The notes: generated from the sequence alone by a model not told the origin. A stretch of DNA of 33,665 nucleotides from Rhodobacteraceae bacterium HLUCCO18 (GCA_001314805.1 LJSY01000039.1:1-33665), one strand, 5' to 3'; shown: positions 15,218 through 23,218, counted from the first letter of the stretch. A program made the numbers and translations.

Positions 15218-16392
15218 CCTTGCGCCTCCTCCAGCGCCGCGACGCGTCCGGCGACCCAGGCATGGAAGCAATGGGTCGGTCCGTCCATGGCCGGGCTGAA
15301 GCGGCCACCGTCGAATCCAGCTGCGGCGCGGCCGCGCTGCATGCCCTCGACCACGCCGATATCCTCGATGAAGACCTCTTTCCACTGCGCCGCGTTGCGC
15401 GCGCGGAGCGCGGGGTCGGTATCGGCGACGGGATAGTAGAGGTGCACATGTTCCCGCGTGCGGTCATGGGCCACCGGTTCCAGCACGATGGCGTAGGCGT
15501 GATCGCGGTGCACGCCGAGGAGCAGGTTGGGATAGAGCGCGACATATTCCGCGCCTTCGTCCCATTTCGCGGAGAGGCCCGCGAAATCCGGGAAGACGGC
15601 GCCATCCTCGCCGCGCAGCTGGCGGTAGACATAGGTGCCCTGACCCGAAAACCGCCCCGGCGCTTCTATATGGTAGTGATCCTCCAGCCGGGAATAGCTG
15701 TTCAGGCCCGGATGCACCCAGGGCAGGTGGTAGCTTTCGCAATAGTTCTCGACCGCGAGCTTCCAGTTGGTGGCGACCTCCAGCGTGAAGCTGCTGCCAG
15801 GGCCGCCGTGATACAGCGTCTGGTCGAATTCCACCCAGCGTTCGAGCAGATCGGCATGCGTCTGCTCGAAGGGATCGGCGTCGCCGGAGAGGTTCACGAA
15901 GACCACGTCGCGCCACACATGGCTTGGCACCTCGATCAGGCCCAGCGTGTTTCGCGCGATGCCGGGATGGGCGTTCTGGCCCGGTCCGCCGACATGGGGC
16001 GTGGCCACCAGCCGCCCGTCCTTGGCGTAGCACCACGAATGGTAAGGGCAGCGGATCGCGCCCTCGATCCGGCGCGGCGCCTCGACGAGGATCATGCCGC
16101 GATGGCGGCAGATGTTGTAGTAGACCCTGAGCGCGCCGTCGTCATCGCGCAGCAGCAGGAGCGGCTGGCCGAGGAAGGAGATGGGCTTCGCGTCGCCGGG
16201 CTCCGGCACCTCCGCGCCGACGCCGATGGCGGCCCATGTCGTCTCGAGGCAGGCGCGGTTTTCGGCGGCGATGGTCGCGGGGTCGGTGTAATGGGCATTG
16301 GGCAGGCCGCGGGCCTGTTCGATCGGGGCGCGGACCTGCGCAAGCTGCGAGGTTTCTGTCAGCGGGGCTGTGGGGCGATGATCGTCGGGCAT
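15214..16392 (-). CDS. Rieske non-haem iron oxygenase alpha subunit
   Basis: The 392-residue protein is the catalytic subunit of a two-component oxygenase. The Rieske [2Fe-2S] ligands are C95, H97, C115 and H118 (ICRHRG and CPYHSW). The mononuclear iron ligands are H222 and H227 in NYCESYHLPWVHP, with the carboxylate expected in the later EDIGVVEGMQRG segment. This layout is nearest to the glycine-betaine/carnitine/choline-type monooxygenases (GbcA-like), though aromatic-ring oxygenases are also possible. No ferredoxin reductase partner is encoded nearby. The quaternary-amine guess gets mild support from the BCCT carrier 0.9 kb upstream. The start at 16392 has GGAG 7 nt before it; the frame extends to 16464 without a better site. 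The stop overlaps the next small gene. Confidence 0.85.
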   Translation of the reverse strand: MPDDHRPTAPLTETSQLAQVRAPIEQARGLPNAHYTDPATIAAENRACLETTWAAIGVGAEVPEPGDAKPISFLGQPLLLLRDDDGALRVYYNICRHRGMILVEAPRRIEGAIRCPYHSWCYAKDGRLVATPHVGGPGQNAHPGIARNTLGLIEVPSHVWRDVVFVNLSGDADPFEQTHADLLERWVEFDQTLYHGGPGSSFTLEVATNWKLAVENYCESYHLPWVHPGLNSYSRLEDHYHIEAPGRFSGQGTYVYRQLRGEDGAVFPDFAGLSAKWDEGAEYVALYPNLLLGVHRDHAYAIVLEPVAHDRTREHVHLYYPVADTDPALRARNAAQWKEVFIEDIGVVEGMQRGRAAAGFDGGRFSPAMDGPTHCFHAWVAGRVAALEEAQG

Positions 16393-16566
16393 GGCGCGGC
16401 TCCATCGAAGGTGATGGCGGATTCCACAGCGTGTCCGGCAAGGCGTCTTGCGCGGTCGCGACATGGCAAATGTCGGTAACGGATCAGATGGGCGCGCCGC
16501 CCAACGGCCGGATGAAGGTTGACGGACCCCTTGCGAGCCCTGGGCCGGCGCGCGCCGGTCGGACCG

Positions 16567-17127
16567 TCAAAGCCCGCGTGCGATGGCCGCGACGCCGGTC
16601 CGCGCCAGACGAACCTCGCCCAGCGGGCGCATCAGCTCGGTGAAGGCGTCGACCTTTTCCGGCGTGCCGGTGATCTCGAAGACGAAGCTCTCGAGCGTCG
16701 AGTCCACCACGTTGGCGCGGAAGATCTCGGCGATGCGGAGCGCCTCGACCCGGTGCTCGCCCCGCGCCACCACCTTGATCAGCGCAAGTTCGCGGCTGAC
16801 GAACGGTCCCTCGACGGTGAGGTCCGAGACCTCGTGGACCGGCACCATGCGCTCCAGCTGCATCTTGATCTGGTTGATCACCTGCGGGGTGCCGGACGTG
16901 ACGATGGTGATGCGGGAGCGCCCGCCCGCGTGATCGACCTCGGCCACGGTGAGGCTTTCGATGTTGTAGCCCCGGCCCGAGAAGAGTCCGATGACCCGCG
17001 CCAGCACGCCGGCCTCGTTCGTGACGAGGACGGCGAGCGTGTGGGTCTCGACCTCGTCTGACATGTGCGACCGCAGGTCATAGGCGGAATGGCTGGAGGA
17101 GCCTTTTTCGATGTTGAGCGGCGACAT
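16567..17127 (-). CDS. ilvH: Acetolactate synthase regulatory (small) subunit
   Basis: The 186-residue protein is the regulatory subunit that activates IlvI and makes it sensitive to valine. After a short lineage-specific N-terminus (about 25 residues) comes the ACT domain (HTLAVLVTNEAGVLARVIGL, SGRGYNIESLTV), then the C-terminal domain (SRELALIKV, FRANVVDSTLESFVFEITG). The start at 17127 follows an AGGGAGGG sequence; the frame runs open to 17166 without need. Unusually it is separated from ilvI by a BCCT-usp gene pair, each unit with its own terminator, so ilvH must have its own promoter in the 70-bp gap or depend on read-through. Confidence 0.94.
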   Translation of the reverse strand: MSPLNIEKGSSSHSAYDLRSHMSDEVETHTLAVLVTNEAGVLARVIGLFSGRGYNIESLTVAEVDHAGGRSRITIVTSGTPQVINQIKMQLERMVPVHEVSDLTVEGPFVSRELALIKVVARGEHRVEALRIAEIFRANVVDSTLESFVFEITGTPEKVDAFTELMRPLGEVRLARTGVAAIARGL

Positions 17128-17197
17128 TGTCCTGTCCCTCCCTTTGGGTCGGGCAGGTGAAAGCACGCGGCGCGCGTGCGTTCAAGGCCGAAAGGAG

Positions 17198-17223
17198 AAC
17201 GGGCGCCCCGCAAGGCGCCCGTT
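17198..17223 (-). terminator. Terminator after the BCCT gene
   Basis: A perfect 10-bp stem (AACGGGCGCC / GGCGCCCGTT) with a 6-nt loop lies 24 nt past the BCCT stop codon. On the minus strand it is followed by CTCCTTT, a modest T tract, so termination may be incomplete and ilvH could receive some read-through. Confidence 0.65.
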
Positions 17224-17246
17224 CGGTCCGTTTTCGTTGCTTCGGC

Positions 17247-18896
17247 TCAGGTGGGCTCGGCCCGCAGGCCGCGCCAGACGGCGTAGCACAGCAGAAGGAG
17301 CACGATCGTGAAGGGAAGGCCGGTGGAGATCACCATCGCCTGCAACGAGGCGAGACCGCCCCCGATCAGCAGCGCGATGGCCACCAGACCCTCGAAGGTG
17401 CACCAGAACACCCGCTGCGGCACGGGCGCGTCGATCTTGCCGCCCGCGGTGATCGTGTCGATCACGAGCGAGCCCGAGTCCGACGAGGTCACGAAGAACA
17501 CGATGACGAGGATGATGCCCAGCGTCGAGGTGATCGAGGCCAGCGGCAGGGTCTCGAGCATCGCGAAGAGCGACAGTTCCGGGCTGTAGGTGGCGATCAC
17601 GTTGGCGTAGACGGGCGAGTCCTGCCCGTTGGCGACGATGTCGTTGATCGCGGCCCCGCCGAAGACGGCCATCCACAGGACGCAGACGAGCGAGGGGATG
17701 ATCAGCACGCAGGTCACGAATTCGCGCACCGTGCGCCCGCGCGAAACACGGGCGATGAACATGCCCACGAAGGGCGACCAGCTGATCCACCACGCCCAGT
17801 AGAAGGCCGTCCAGCCCTCGCGGTAGCCGTCATCCTCGCGTCCGAACGGGTTGGACAGCGGTACGACCTCGCGGAAATAACCGACGATGCCTTGGCCGAA
17901 CTCCGTCAGGATCGTGGCAGCGCCCGCGGCGAAGAGCACGAAGAGCAGCAGCAGGAGCGCGAGGCCCATGTTGATTTCCGACAGGACCTTTACGCCGCCG
18001 TCCAGGCCGCGCAGCACCGAGATCAGGGCGATGGCCGTGATGGTGACGATCAGGATCACCTGCACGGTAACGCTCTGCGGAATGCCGTAGATGTAGTTCA
18101 GCCCGGCATTTGCCTGCTGTGCGCCGAAGCCCAGCGAGGTGGCGAGGCCGAAGAGCGTGGCGAAGACGGCGAGCGTGTCGATGATGTGACCCCACCAGCC
18201 CCAGACCCGTTCGCCCAGAAGCGGGTAGAAGGCCGACCGGATCGTCAGCGGCAGGCCCTTGTTGTAGGTGAAGAGCGCCAGCGCGAGCGCCACCACCGCG
18301 TAGATCGCCCATGGGTGCAGCGCCCAGTGATAGGAGGTGGCCGCGAGCGCCATCTGCCGGGCCTCCGCGATGTTGCCCTCGATCAGCATGCCATCCTCGG
18401 TGAAGGGCCGGATGGTGCCGAGGGGTTCGTCGCCCCACGGCGTGGCGAAGTAGTAGGCCGGCTCGAGCACGCCGAAGAACATCAGCCCGATGCCCATGCC
18501 TGCGGCAAAGAGCATCGCGAACCAGCCCGCATAACTGTAGTCCGGGGTGGCGTCCGCCCCGCCGAGCCGCACGCGGCCGACGGGCAGAACGATCAGCGCG
18601 AGGCAGAAGATGACGAAGATATTGGCCGACAGCAGGAAGAACCAGTCGAAGGTCGATGTCAGCGCGGGCCGCAGCCAGCCGAAGAAATCGGCCGCGTGTG
18701 TCGGCGCCAGAAGGGCGTAGACCACGAAGGCCACGACCGAGAGGCCCGAGATCAGGAAGACGGGATTGTGAATGTCGAAGCCGAAGGGCCCCACGGCGCC
18801 TTCGATATTGTCCTGACCGATGTCATAGTCGGTCTCGATGATGTCCACGTCCCCTTCGGGCTCGGGTATCCCTTGCATGTTCGTGTCGTCGGTCAT
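17247..18896 (-). CDS. BCCT-family betaine/choline/carnitine transporter
   Basis: The 549-residue protein has twelve hydrophobic segments and the marks of the BCCT family: GMGIGLMFFGVLEP near residue 135, WALHPWAIY, the Trp-rich AFYWAWWISWSPFVGMFIARVSRGRTVREF signature read as separate pieces around residue 365, and SSDSGSL. It carries a quaternary ammonium osmolyte or nutrient (glycine betaine, choline or carnitine) into the cell, driven by sodium or protons. The N-terminal tail is short and acidic; a long C-terminal osmosensing tail is absent, since the protein ends soon after the last helix. It is co-transcribed with the UspA-like gene 64 bp upstream. Confidence 0.93.
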   Translation of the reverse strand: MTDDTNMQGIPEPEGDVDIIETDYDIGQDNIEGAVGPFGFDIHNPVFLISGLSVVAFVVYALLAPTHAADFFGWLRPALTSTFDWFFLLSANIFVIFCLALIVLPVGRVRLGGADATPDYSYAGWFAMLFAAGMGIGLMFFGVLEPAYYFATPWGDEPLGTIRPFTEDGMLIEGNIAEARQMALAATSYHWALHPWAIYAVVALALALFTYNKGLPLTIRSAFYPLLGERVWGWWGHIIDTLAVFATLFGLATSLGFGAQQANAGLNYIYGIPQSVTVQVILIVTITAIALISVLRGLDGGVKVLSEINMGLALLLLLFVLFAAGAATILTEFGQGIVGYFREVVPLSNPFGREDDGYREGWTAFYWAWWISWSPFVGMFIARVSRGRTVREFVTCVLIIPSLVCVLWMAVFGGAAINDIVANGQDSPVYANVIATYSPELSLFAMLETLPLASITSTLGIILVIVFFVTSSDSGSLVIDTITAGGKIDAPVPQRVFWCTFEGLVAIALLIGGGLASLQAMVISTGLPFTIVLLLLCYAVWRGLRAEPT

Positions 18897-18960
18897 TCTT
18901 ATTATCCCTGTTTTTTCGGTGCGGCCGCCCTCTCGCGAGGCGCCGCGTCGTCGGGTGGCC

Positions 18961-19380
18961 TCAGGCCTCGTCGCGCACCAGCATCACCGAATGATGGCTG
19001 AGCGAGGCGAGGTGCCCGCCATGGCTTCTGAGGTCGAGGAACCGCGGGATGTGGCTTCCCATCACGATCAGATCGGCCTTCAGCTCCTCGGAGGCGGCCA
19101 GAAGCTGCTTGTCGAGGTCGACGGCCGGGTCATGGGAGACGATCGGATGGCTTGCGGGCGCCGCGACGCCCCGTGTCTCGCCCTGCACGGCGGCGAAAAG
19201 GGCAAGCTTTTCCGCGAATTCCTGCGGGGTGTGAGCCACGCTGCTGGGTTGTGGCACGGTCACGCCCACATAGGTGACGCGCGCACCGTAATGCCCGGCC
19301 AGATCCGCCGCGACACCGAGCGCCCGGTCAAGCTGCCCCTCATGCGCAAGGTCCACCGGAACCATGATATGTTTGAACAA
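18961..19380 (-). CDS. UspA-family universal stress protein
   Basis: The 139-residue protein is a single Usp domain: FKHIMVPVDLAHEGQLDRAL at the N-terminus and, near the C-terminus, DLIVMGSHIPRFLDLRSHG followed by SLSHHSVMLVRD. The usual ATP-binding G-x2-G-x9-G(S/T) motif is altered (GSHIPRF...SHGGHLASLSHH), so nucleotide binding may be weak. I chose the TTG at 19380 because GGAGG lies 6 nt upstream. The frame extends to an ATG at 19443, but this would add residues outside the fold. It precedes the BCCT gene in the same operon. TeaD, a Usp that regulates the TeaABC ectoine TRAP carrier, gives a precedent for a Usp modulating an osmolyte transporter; that role is inference here. Confidence 0.87.
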   Translation of the reverse strand: MFKHIMVPVDLAHEGQLDRALGVAADLAGHYGARVTYVGVTVPQPSSVAHTPQEFAEKLALFAAVQGETRGVAAPASHPIVSHDPAVDLDKQLLAASEELKADLIVMGSHIPRFLDLRSHGGHLASLSHHSVMLVRDEA

Positions 19381-19470
19381 GAGCCCCTCCTTCCTGTTAT
19401 TGTCTGTTCGACGCATCGGATGGGGAATGCGCCCGCCGAACATGGTGCGGGACGACGGGGCATAGCCAAA

Positions 19471-19492
19471 ATGCGACAGTGTCGTGTCGCAT
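19471..19492 (-). promoter_or_regulatory. 22-bp inverted repeat upstream of usp-BCCT operon
   Basis: A perfect dyad ATGCGACA-GTGTCG-TGTCGCAT lies 90-112 bp upstream of the usp TTG start, in the only free space between the ilvI terminator and usp. The 8-6-8 layout has the geometry of CRP/FNR-family sites, but the half-site does not match CRP (TGTGA) or FNR (TTGAT). It is the best operator candidate for the usp-BCCT unit. Confidence 0.45.
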
Positions 19493-19595
19493 AAAGGCTA
19501 ACAGCCTTGGCTCAGGTTGCAACCCGGCCGTGGAATTCGCCTGTCGCACCGCTCCGGGGCCTGCGCTCGGACGCAGGCCGCAAGGCCAAAAGCAA

Positions 19596-19624
19596 GCGGG
19601 CGGGCCCGTGTCGGACCCGCCCGC
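19596..19624 (-). terminator. Terminator after ilvI
   Basis: On the minus strand GCGGGCGGGTCC pairs with GGGCCCGCCCGC (12 bp, one G-T) around the loop GACAC, followed by TTGCTTTT. It lies 28 nt past the ilvI stop codon and separates ilvI from usp-BCCT. Confidence 0.75.
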
Positions 19625-19651
19625 GATACTCGTGCCGGCGTTTGGCGTGGC

Positions 19652-21418
19652 TCAGACCAGAACGCCGCCTTCGGCGTCGATCACGCCCTTTGTCTCGGCC
19701 TCGCCCAGCAGCATCTCGTTATGCGCCTTGCCGGACGGGATCATCGGGAAGCAGTTCTCGTGCTTTTCCACGAGGCAGTCGAAGATGACCGGGCCGTCAT
19801 GGTCCAGCATCTCCATGATCGCGTCGTCCAGATCCCCGGGGTCGGTGCAGAGGATGCCCTTGGCGCCGAAGGCCTCGGCCAGTTTCACGAAATCGGGCAG
19901 CGCCTCGGACCAGCTGTGCGAATAGCGCTCGCCGTGCAGAAGCTCCTGCCACTGGCGGACCATGCCCAGACGTTCGTTGTTGAGAATGAACTGCTTGACC
20001 GGCAGGCGGTACTGCACCGCCGTGCCCATCTCCTGCATGTTCATCAGCCACGACGCCTCGCCCGCCACGTTGATCACCAGCGCATCGGGGTGAGCGATCT
20101 GCACGCCGATGGAGGCGGGCGTGCCGTAGCCCATGGTGCCGAGGCCCCCGGAGGTCATCCAGCGGTTGGGGTCCTCGAAGCCCAGATATTGCGCCGCCCA
20201 CATCTGGTGCTGGCCGACCTCGGTGCAGATGTAGCGGTCGTGACCCTTCGTCAGGGCCTCCAGCCGTTCGAGCGCGTATTGCGGCTTGATGGTGGTCTCG
20301 GAGTTCTTGTAGCTCAGGCAGTCGACCGCGCGCCAGGCCTCGATCTGCTGCCACCAGGTCGCGACCGCGGCCGCGTTCGTCTTGCGTCCGCGCGCCTTCC
20401 AGATGCGCAGCATGTCTTCCAGCACATGGGCCACGTCACCGATGATCGGGAAATCGGCGTGGATCACCTTGTTGATCGAGGAAGGGTCGATATCGACATG
20501 CGCCTTGCGGCTGCCGGGGCTGAAATCCGCGATCCGTCCGGTGATGCGGTCGTCGAAACGCGCGCCGATGTTGATCATCAGGTCGCAGCCATGCATCGCG
20601 AGGTTGGCCTCGTAGAGCCCGTGCATGCCGAGCATGCCCAGCCAGTTCCTGCCCGAGGCCGGGTAGGCGCCGAGGCCCATCAGTGTCGAGGTGACCGGGA
20701 AGCCCGTCGCCTCCACCAGTTCCCGCAGGAGCGCGGAGGCCTTGGGCCCGGAGTTGATGACCCCGCCGCCGGTGTAGAAGACCGGCCGCTCGGCGGTTTC
20801 CATCGCCTCGACCAGCGCTTCGATCATGGCGGTATCGCCCTTCAGGCGGGGCTGGTAGTGGTCGACCCTGGCCTTCGGTTTCGCCGTGTAGCTGCCGGTG
20901 GCGAACTGCACATCCTTGGGAATGTCCACCAGCACCGGGCCCGGACGGCCGTGCGTGGCGATGTGGAACGCCTCGTGGATCGTGCCGGACAGCCTGTCGG
21001 TGTCCTTCACCAGCCAGTTCATCTTGGTGCAGGGACGGGTGATGCCGACCGTGTCGGCCTCCTGGAACGCGTCAGAGCCGATCATGAAGGTCGGCACCTG
21101 TCCCGTCAGCACGACGAGCGGGATCGAATCCATCAGCGCATCGACAAGGCCGGTGACCGCGTTGGTCGCGCCCGGGCCCGAGGTCACGAGAACCACGCCC
21201 GGCTTGCCGGTGGCGCGCGCATATCCTTCGGCGGCATGCACCGCGCCCTGTTCGTGACGGACAAGGATGTGGCGGATGGCGTTTTGCTGGAACACCTCGT
21301 CATAGATCGGCAGCACGGCGCCGCCGGGATACCCGAACACCACCTCGACGCCCTGTTCCTTGAGAGCTTCGACCACCATCTTCGCGCCTGTCATCTGGCC
21401 CGTTGCGTCGGGTTTCAT
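19652..21418 (-). CDS. ilvI: Acetolactate synthase catalytic (large) subunit
   Basis: The 588-residue thiamine-diphosphate enzyme condenses two pyruvates, or pyruvate and 2-oxobutyrate, in the first common step of valine, leucine and isoleucine synthesis. Landmarks are the catalytic glutamate in VRHEQGAVHAAEGYARATG near residue 48, GYPGGAVLPIYDE, and LTGQVPTFMIGSDAFQEAD. The C-terminal cofactor domain contains ILNNERLGMVRQWQ. The usual Mg-binding GDG motif reads NVAGEASWLMNMQE here. The start at 21418 is supported by GGAAGG 9 nt upstream; several upstream in-frame Met codons lie in the leader. Expression is evidently controlled by the leader peptide and attenuator at 21490-21590. The gene ends at its own terminator. 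Confidence 0.96.
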   Translation of the reverse strand: MKPDATGQMTGAKMVVEALKEQGVEVVFGYPGGAVLPIYDEVFQQNAIRHILVRHEQGAVHAAEGYARATGKPGVVLVTSGPGATNAVTGLVDALMDSIPLVVLTGQVPTFMIGSDAFQEADTVGITRPCTKMNWLVKDTDRLSGTIHEAFHIATHGRPGPVLVDIPKDVQFATGSYTAKPKARVDHYQPRLKGDTAMIEALVEAMETAERPVFYTGGGVINSGPKASALLRELVEATGFPVTSTLMGLGAYPASGRNWLGMLGMHGLYEANLAMHGCDLMINIGARFDDRITGRIADFSPGSRKAHVDIDPSSINKVIHADFPIIGDVAHVLEDMLRIWKARGRKTNAAAVATWWQQIEAWRAVDCLSYKNSETTIKPQYALERLEALTKGHDRYICTEVGQHQMWAAQYLGFEDPNRWMTSGGLGTMGYGTPASIGVQIAHPDALVINVAGEASWLMNMQEMGTAVQYRLPVKQFILNNERLGMVRQWQELLHGERYSHSWSEALPDFVKLAEAFGAKGILCTDPGDLDDAIMEMLDHDGPVIFDCLVEKHENCFPMIPSGKAHNEMLLGEAETKGVIDAEGGVLV

Positions 21419-21489
21419 CGCGGGCATCCTTCCATTTGTTCCACGATCCATTTGCGTATTCGGCCTGCTGCGTTCCATGCCGCCGGCAC

Positions 21490-21517
21490 AAAAAAGCCCC
21501 CGGAGGGTTCCGAGGGC
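21490..21517 (-). terminator. Attenuator terminator in the ilvI leader
   Basis: On the minus strand GCCCTCGG-AACCCT-CCGGGGGC forms an 8-bp stem with one T-G pair, followed at once by six T. It lies between the leader peptide and ilvI. Just upstream, CCCATGCGC (overlapping the 5' arm by two bases) can pair perfectly with GCGCATGGG inside the leader coding sequence, a likely antiterminator. A ribosome that reaches the leader stop codon would cover GCGCATGGG and let the terminator form. Confidence 0.75.
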
Positions 21518-21542
21518 GCATGGGCTTGCCATATGGCTGTCG

Positions 21543-21590
21543 TCACCGACCCATGCGCGTCCTGCCTACGATTACGATAAGGGAAATCAT
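21543..21590 (-). CDS. ilv attenuator leader peptide
   Basis: A 15-residue peptide, MISLIVIVGRTRMGR, with stop TGA, is preceded by CAGGAGG 7 nt before its ATG. Six of its first eight residues are Ile, Leu or Val (ATT, CTT, ATC, GTA, ATC, GTA), the products of the pathway that ilvI starts. This is the classical design for ribosome-mediated attenuation: scarcity of charged Ile/Leu/Val tRNA stalls the ribosome over the run, frees the downstream GCGCATGGG and favours the antiterminator. The peptide itself probably has no function. Confidence 0.78.
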   Translation of the reverse strand: MISLIVIVGRTRMGR

Positions 21591-21617
21591 CCCGGCCTCC
21601 TGTCTGCGTCGGGCGGA

Positions 21618-21646
21618 ACACTAGGTCCGCCACCGGGGGGCGTCAA
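21618..21646 (-). promoter_or_regulatory. Promoter of the ilvI leader
   Basis: TTGACG (21641-21646) and TAGTGT (21618-21623) on the minus strand, spaced by exactly 17 bp, fit a sigma-70-type promoter. A start near 21611 would give a leader of about 20 nt before the leader peptide ATG. Confidence 0.6.
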
Positions 21647-22081
21647 CCGCGAAACGGCGCGGTTCGTGAACAATATGTCGCGACAGGGGGTGGATGCGCA
21701 ACTTTCTACACGGCCTGCGCATCGGAGCCGAGGCGACGGCGCAGCTTGCCCGGCCCCGCAAGCCGGGCGTCGGTTGTCCGTCGGTGGCCCCGTTTGCGGG
21801 GTGGGGATGTTGGGCGCCAATTGTCCAGACGGGGCACAGTCGATTCACGACCGGCGGCCCGATTGGCCACGATGACAGGAGGATAGCGCTACCGACCTGC
21901 AACCTTGGGTTGAATAGCCGATGTCTGAGCCATTTTGGTAAGGAAATTTTACAAAAAAGTGCATTTCGGGGGCGAAAAACTGTTTCGCGACGCCAAACGC
22001 TTCGCTAACGTTCCGCGCACTGCGAATACCAAATCCGCGACCCGCAAGAGGTCTGCGGACTATCCAACTGGGAGGATACCA
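21647..22081. other. Intergenic region between divergent ilvI and TRAP operon
   Basis: No gene is seen in these 435 bp. It must contain the promoter of the TRAP operon. A dyad GCGAAA-AACTG-TTTCGC (21972-21988), about 100 bp before the binding-protein ATG, is a possible operator. The AT-richer stretch just upstream (21936-21960) could hold the promoter, but no clear -35/-10 pair was found. Confidence 0.4.
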
Positions 22082-23167
22082 ATGGATCGCCGTTCATTCC
22101 TGCGCACGTCGGCACTCGGCGGCGCAGCAGCCGCTACCACTACGCTTGCGGCACCGGCTTATGCCCAAGGCAACCGCACGCTGACCATGGTCACGTCGGT
22201 TCCCGACGGCTTCGCCGTTTTTGACGATGCCGCACAGCTCGCCATCGACTACATCACCGCGATGACCGACGGTCAGCTGTCGTTCAACAAGATGCCCGCG
22301 GGCTCCCTCGTGGGCGCCTTCGAGGTGTTCGACGCGGTCTCCGCCGGGCAGGCGGACGTCTACCACTCCGCCGAATACTACTTCCTCAACCAGCACCCGG
22401 CCTTCGCCTTCATGACGTCGGTGCCCTTCGGCATGACCAGCCAGGAAATGTCGAACTGGTACTACCGCCGCGGCGGGCAGGAACTGCACGATAACCTGTC
22501 GTCGCTGTTCAACCTCAAGCCGCTGATGTGCGGCATGACCGCGATGCAGCCCGGCGGCTGGTTCAACACCGAGATCAACTCGGCCGACGACCTGCAGGGC
22601 CTGCGCTTCCGCATGCCGGGCCAGGGCGGCCAGGTGCTCGGGCGTCTCGGCGCGTCGGTGCAGAACATCCCCGGCGGCGAAATCTACCAGGCGCTGGCCT
22701 CGGGCCAGATCGACGGTGCCGAGTGGATCGGTCCCTACGCGGACGAGCGTCTGGGCTTCCAGGAGGTCACGAACCTCTACTACACCGCCGGCTTCCACGA
22801 GCCGGGCTCGGCCCTGCACCTGTCGTTCAACCTCGAAGTGTGGGAATCGCTGACCGCGCAGCAGCAGCAGATCGTGAAGGTCGCCGCCGAAGCCGCACAT
22901 GCGCAGAACACCGCGCTCTCGCTGGCCGAGAATGGTGCCGCACTCGCCCGTCTGATGTCGGAAGGCGTGACGCCCCGCGAATTCCCGGACGACGTCTGGG
23001 ACGCGTTTGGTCGCGCCTCCGCCGAGGTCAACGCCGAGAACATGGACGACCCGATCTATGCCGAGATCGCCGAGAGCTACTTCGCGTCCATGGAGGAATC
23101 CTCGGCCTGGTACGAGATCGGCGACGGTGAGTACATGCGCCAGCGTAACCGCGTGAACGCGGCCTGA
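22082..23167 (+). CDS. TRAP transporter periplasmic binding protein (TakP-like)
   Basis: The 361-residue protein begins with a Tat signal (MDRRSFLRTSALGGAAAA; cleavage probably after AYA near residue 28). The mature part matches the TakP-like branch of DctP binding proteins: LQGLRFRMPGQGGQVLGRLG with the carboxylate-binding Arg, PGGEIYQALASGQIDGAEW, and GPYADERLGFQEV. TakP of Rhodobacter binds 2-oxo acids such as pyruvate, and related proteins bind lactate or other monocarboxylates, so a 2-oxo or hydroxy acid is the best guess. GGAGG lies 7 nt before the ATG. It is the first gene of a complete transporter operon. A strong hairpin follows its stop, which probably gives more binding protein than permease. 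Confidence 0.93.
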   Translation: MDRRSFLRTSALGGAAAATTTLAAPAYAQGNRTLTMVTSVPDGFAVFDDAAQLAIDYITAMTDGQLSFNKMPAGSLVGAFEVFDAVSAGQADVYHSAEYYFLNQHPAFAFMTSVPFGMTSQEMSNWYYRRGGQELHDNLSSLFNLKPLMCGMTAMQPGGWFNTEINSADDLQGLRFRMPGQGGQVLGRLGASVQNIPGGEIYQALASGQIDGAEWIGPYADERLGFQEVTNLYYTAGFHEPGSALHLSFNLEVWESLTAQQQQIVKVAAEAAHAQNTALSLAENGAALARLMSEGVTPREFPDDVWDAFGRASAEVNAENMDDPIYAEIAESYFASMEESSAWYEIGDGEYMRQRNRVNAA

Positions 23168-23183
23168 TCGCGACCCCAGCTAT

Positions 23184-23218
23184 GCCTCGCCCGGCGCCTT
23201 CTGCGCACCGGGCGGGGC
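23184..23218 (+). promoter_or_regulatory. Intercistronic hairpin between binding protein and DctQ
   Basis: GCCTCGCCCGG pairs with CCGGGCGGGGC (11 bp, one T-G) around a 13-nt loop and is followed by TCTTTC. It lies 17 nt after the binding-protein stop. It resembles the mRNA-stabilising or partially terminating hairpins found after binding-protein genes in transport operons. Confidence 0.6.

Noticed and set aside
19380-19443. ATG starts upstream of the TTG in the usp gene
   Set aside because: They lack a ribosome-binding site and would add residues outside the Usp fold, while the TTG has GGAGG at 6 nt.
17127-21580. Long plus-strand open frames opposite BCCT and ilvI (17127-19001, 19517-21580)
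   Set aside because: Same reason: mirror frames of well-supported genes with low-complexity Arg/His/Asp/Gly-rich translation.
21788-21801. CCCCG-TTTG-CGGGG hairpin as a terminator
   Set aside because: No T tract follows on either strand and no gene ends nearby.
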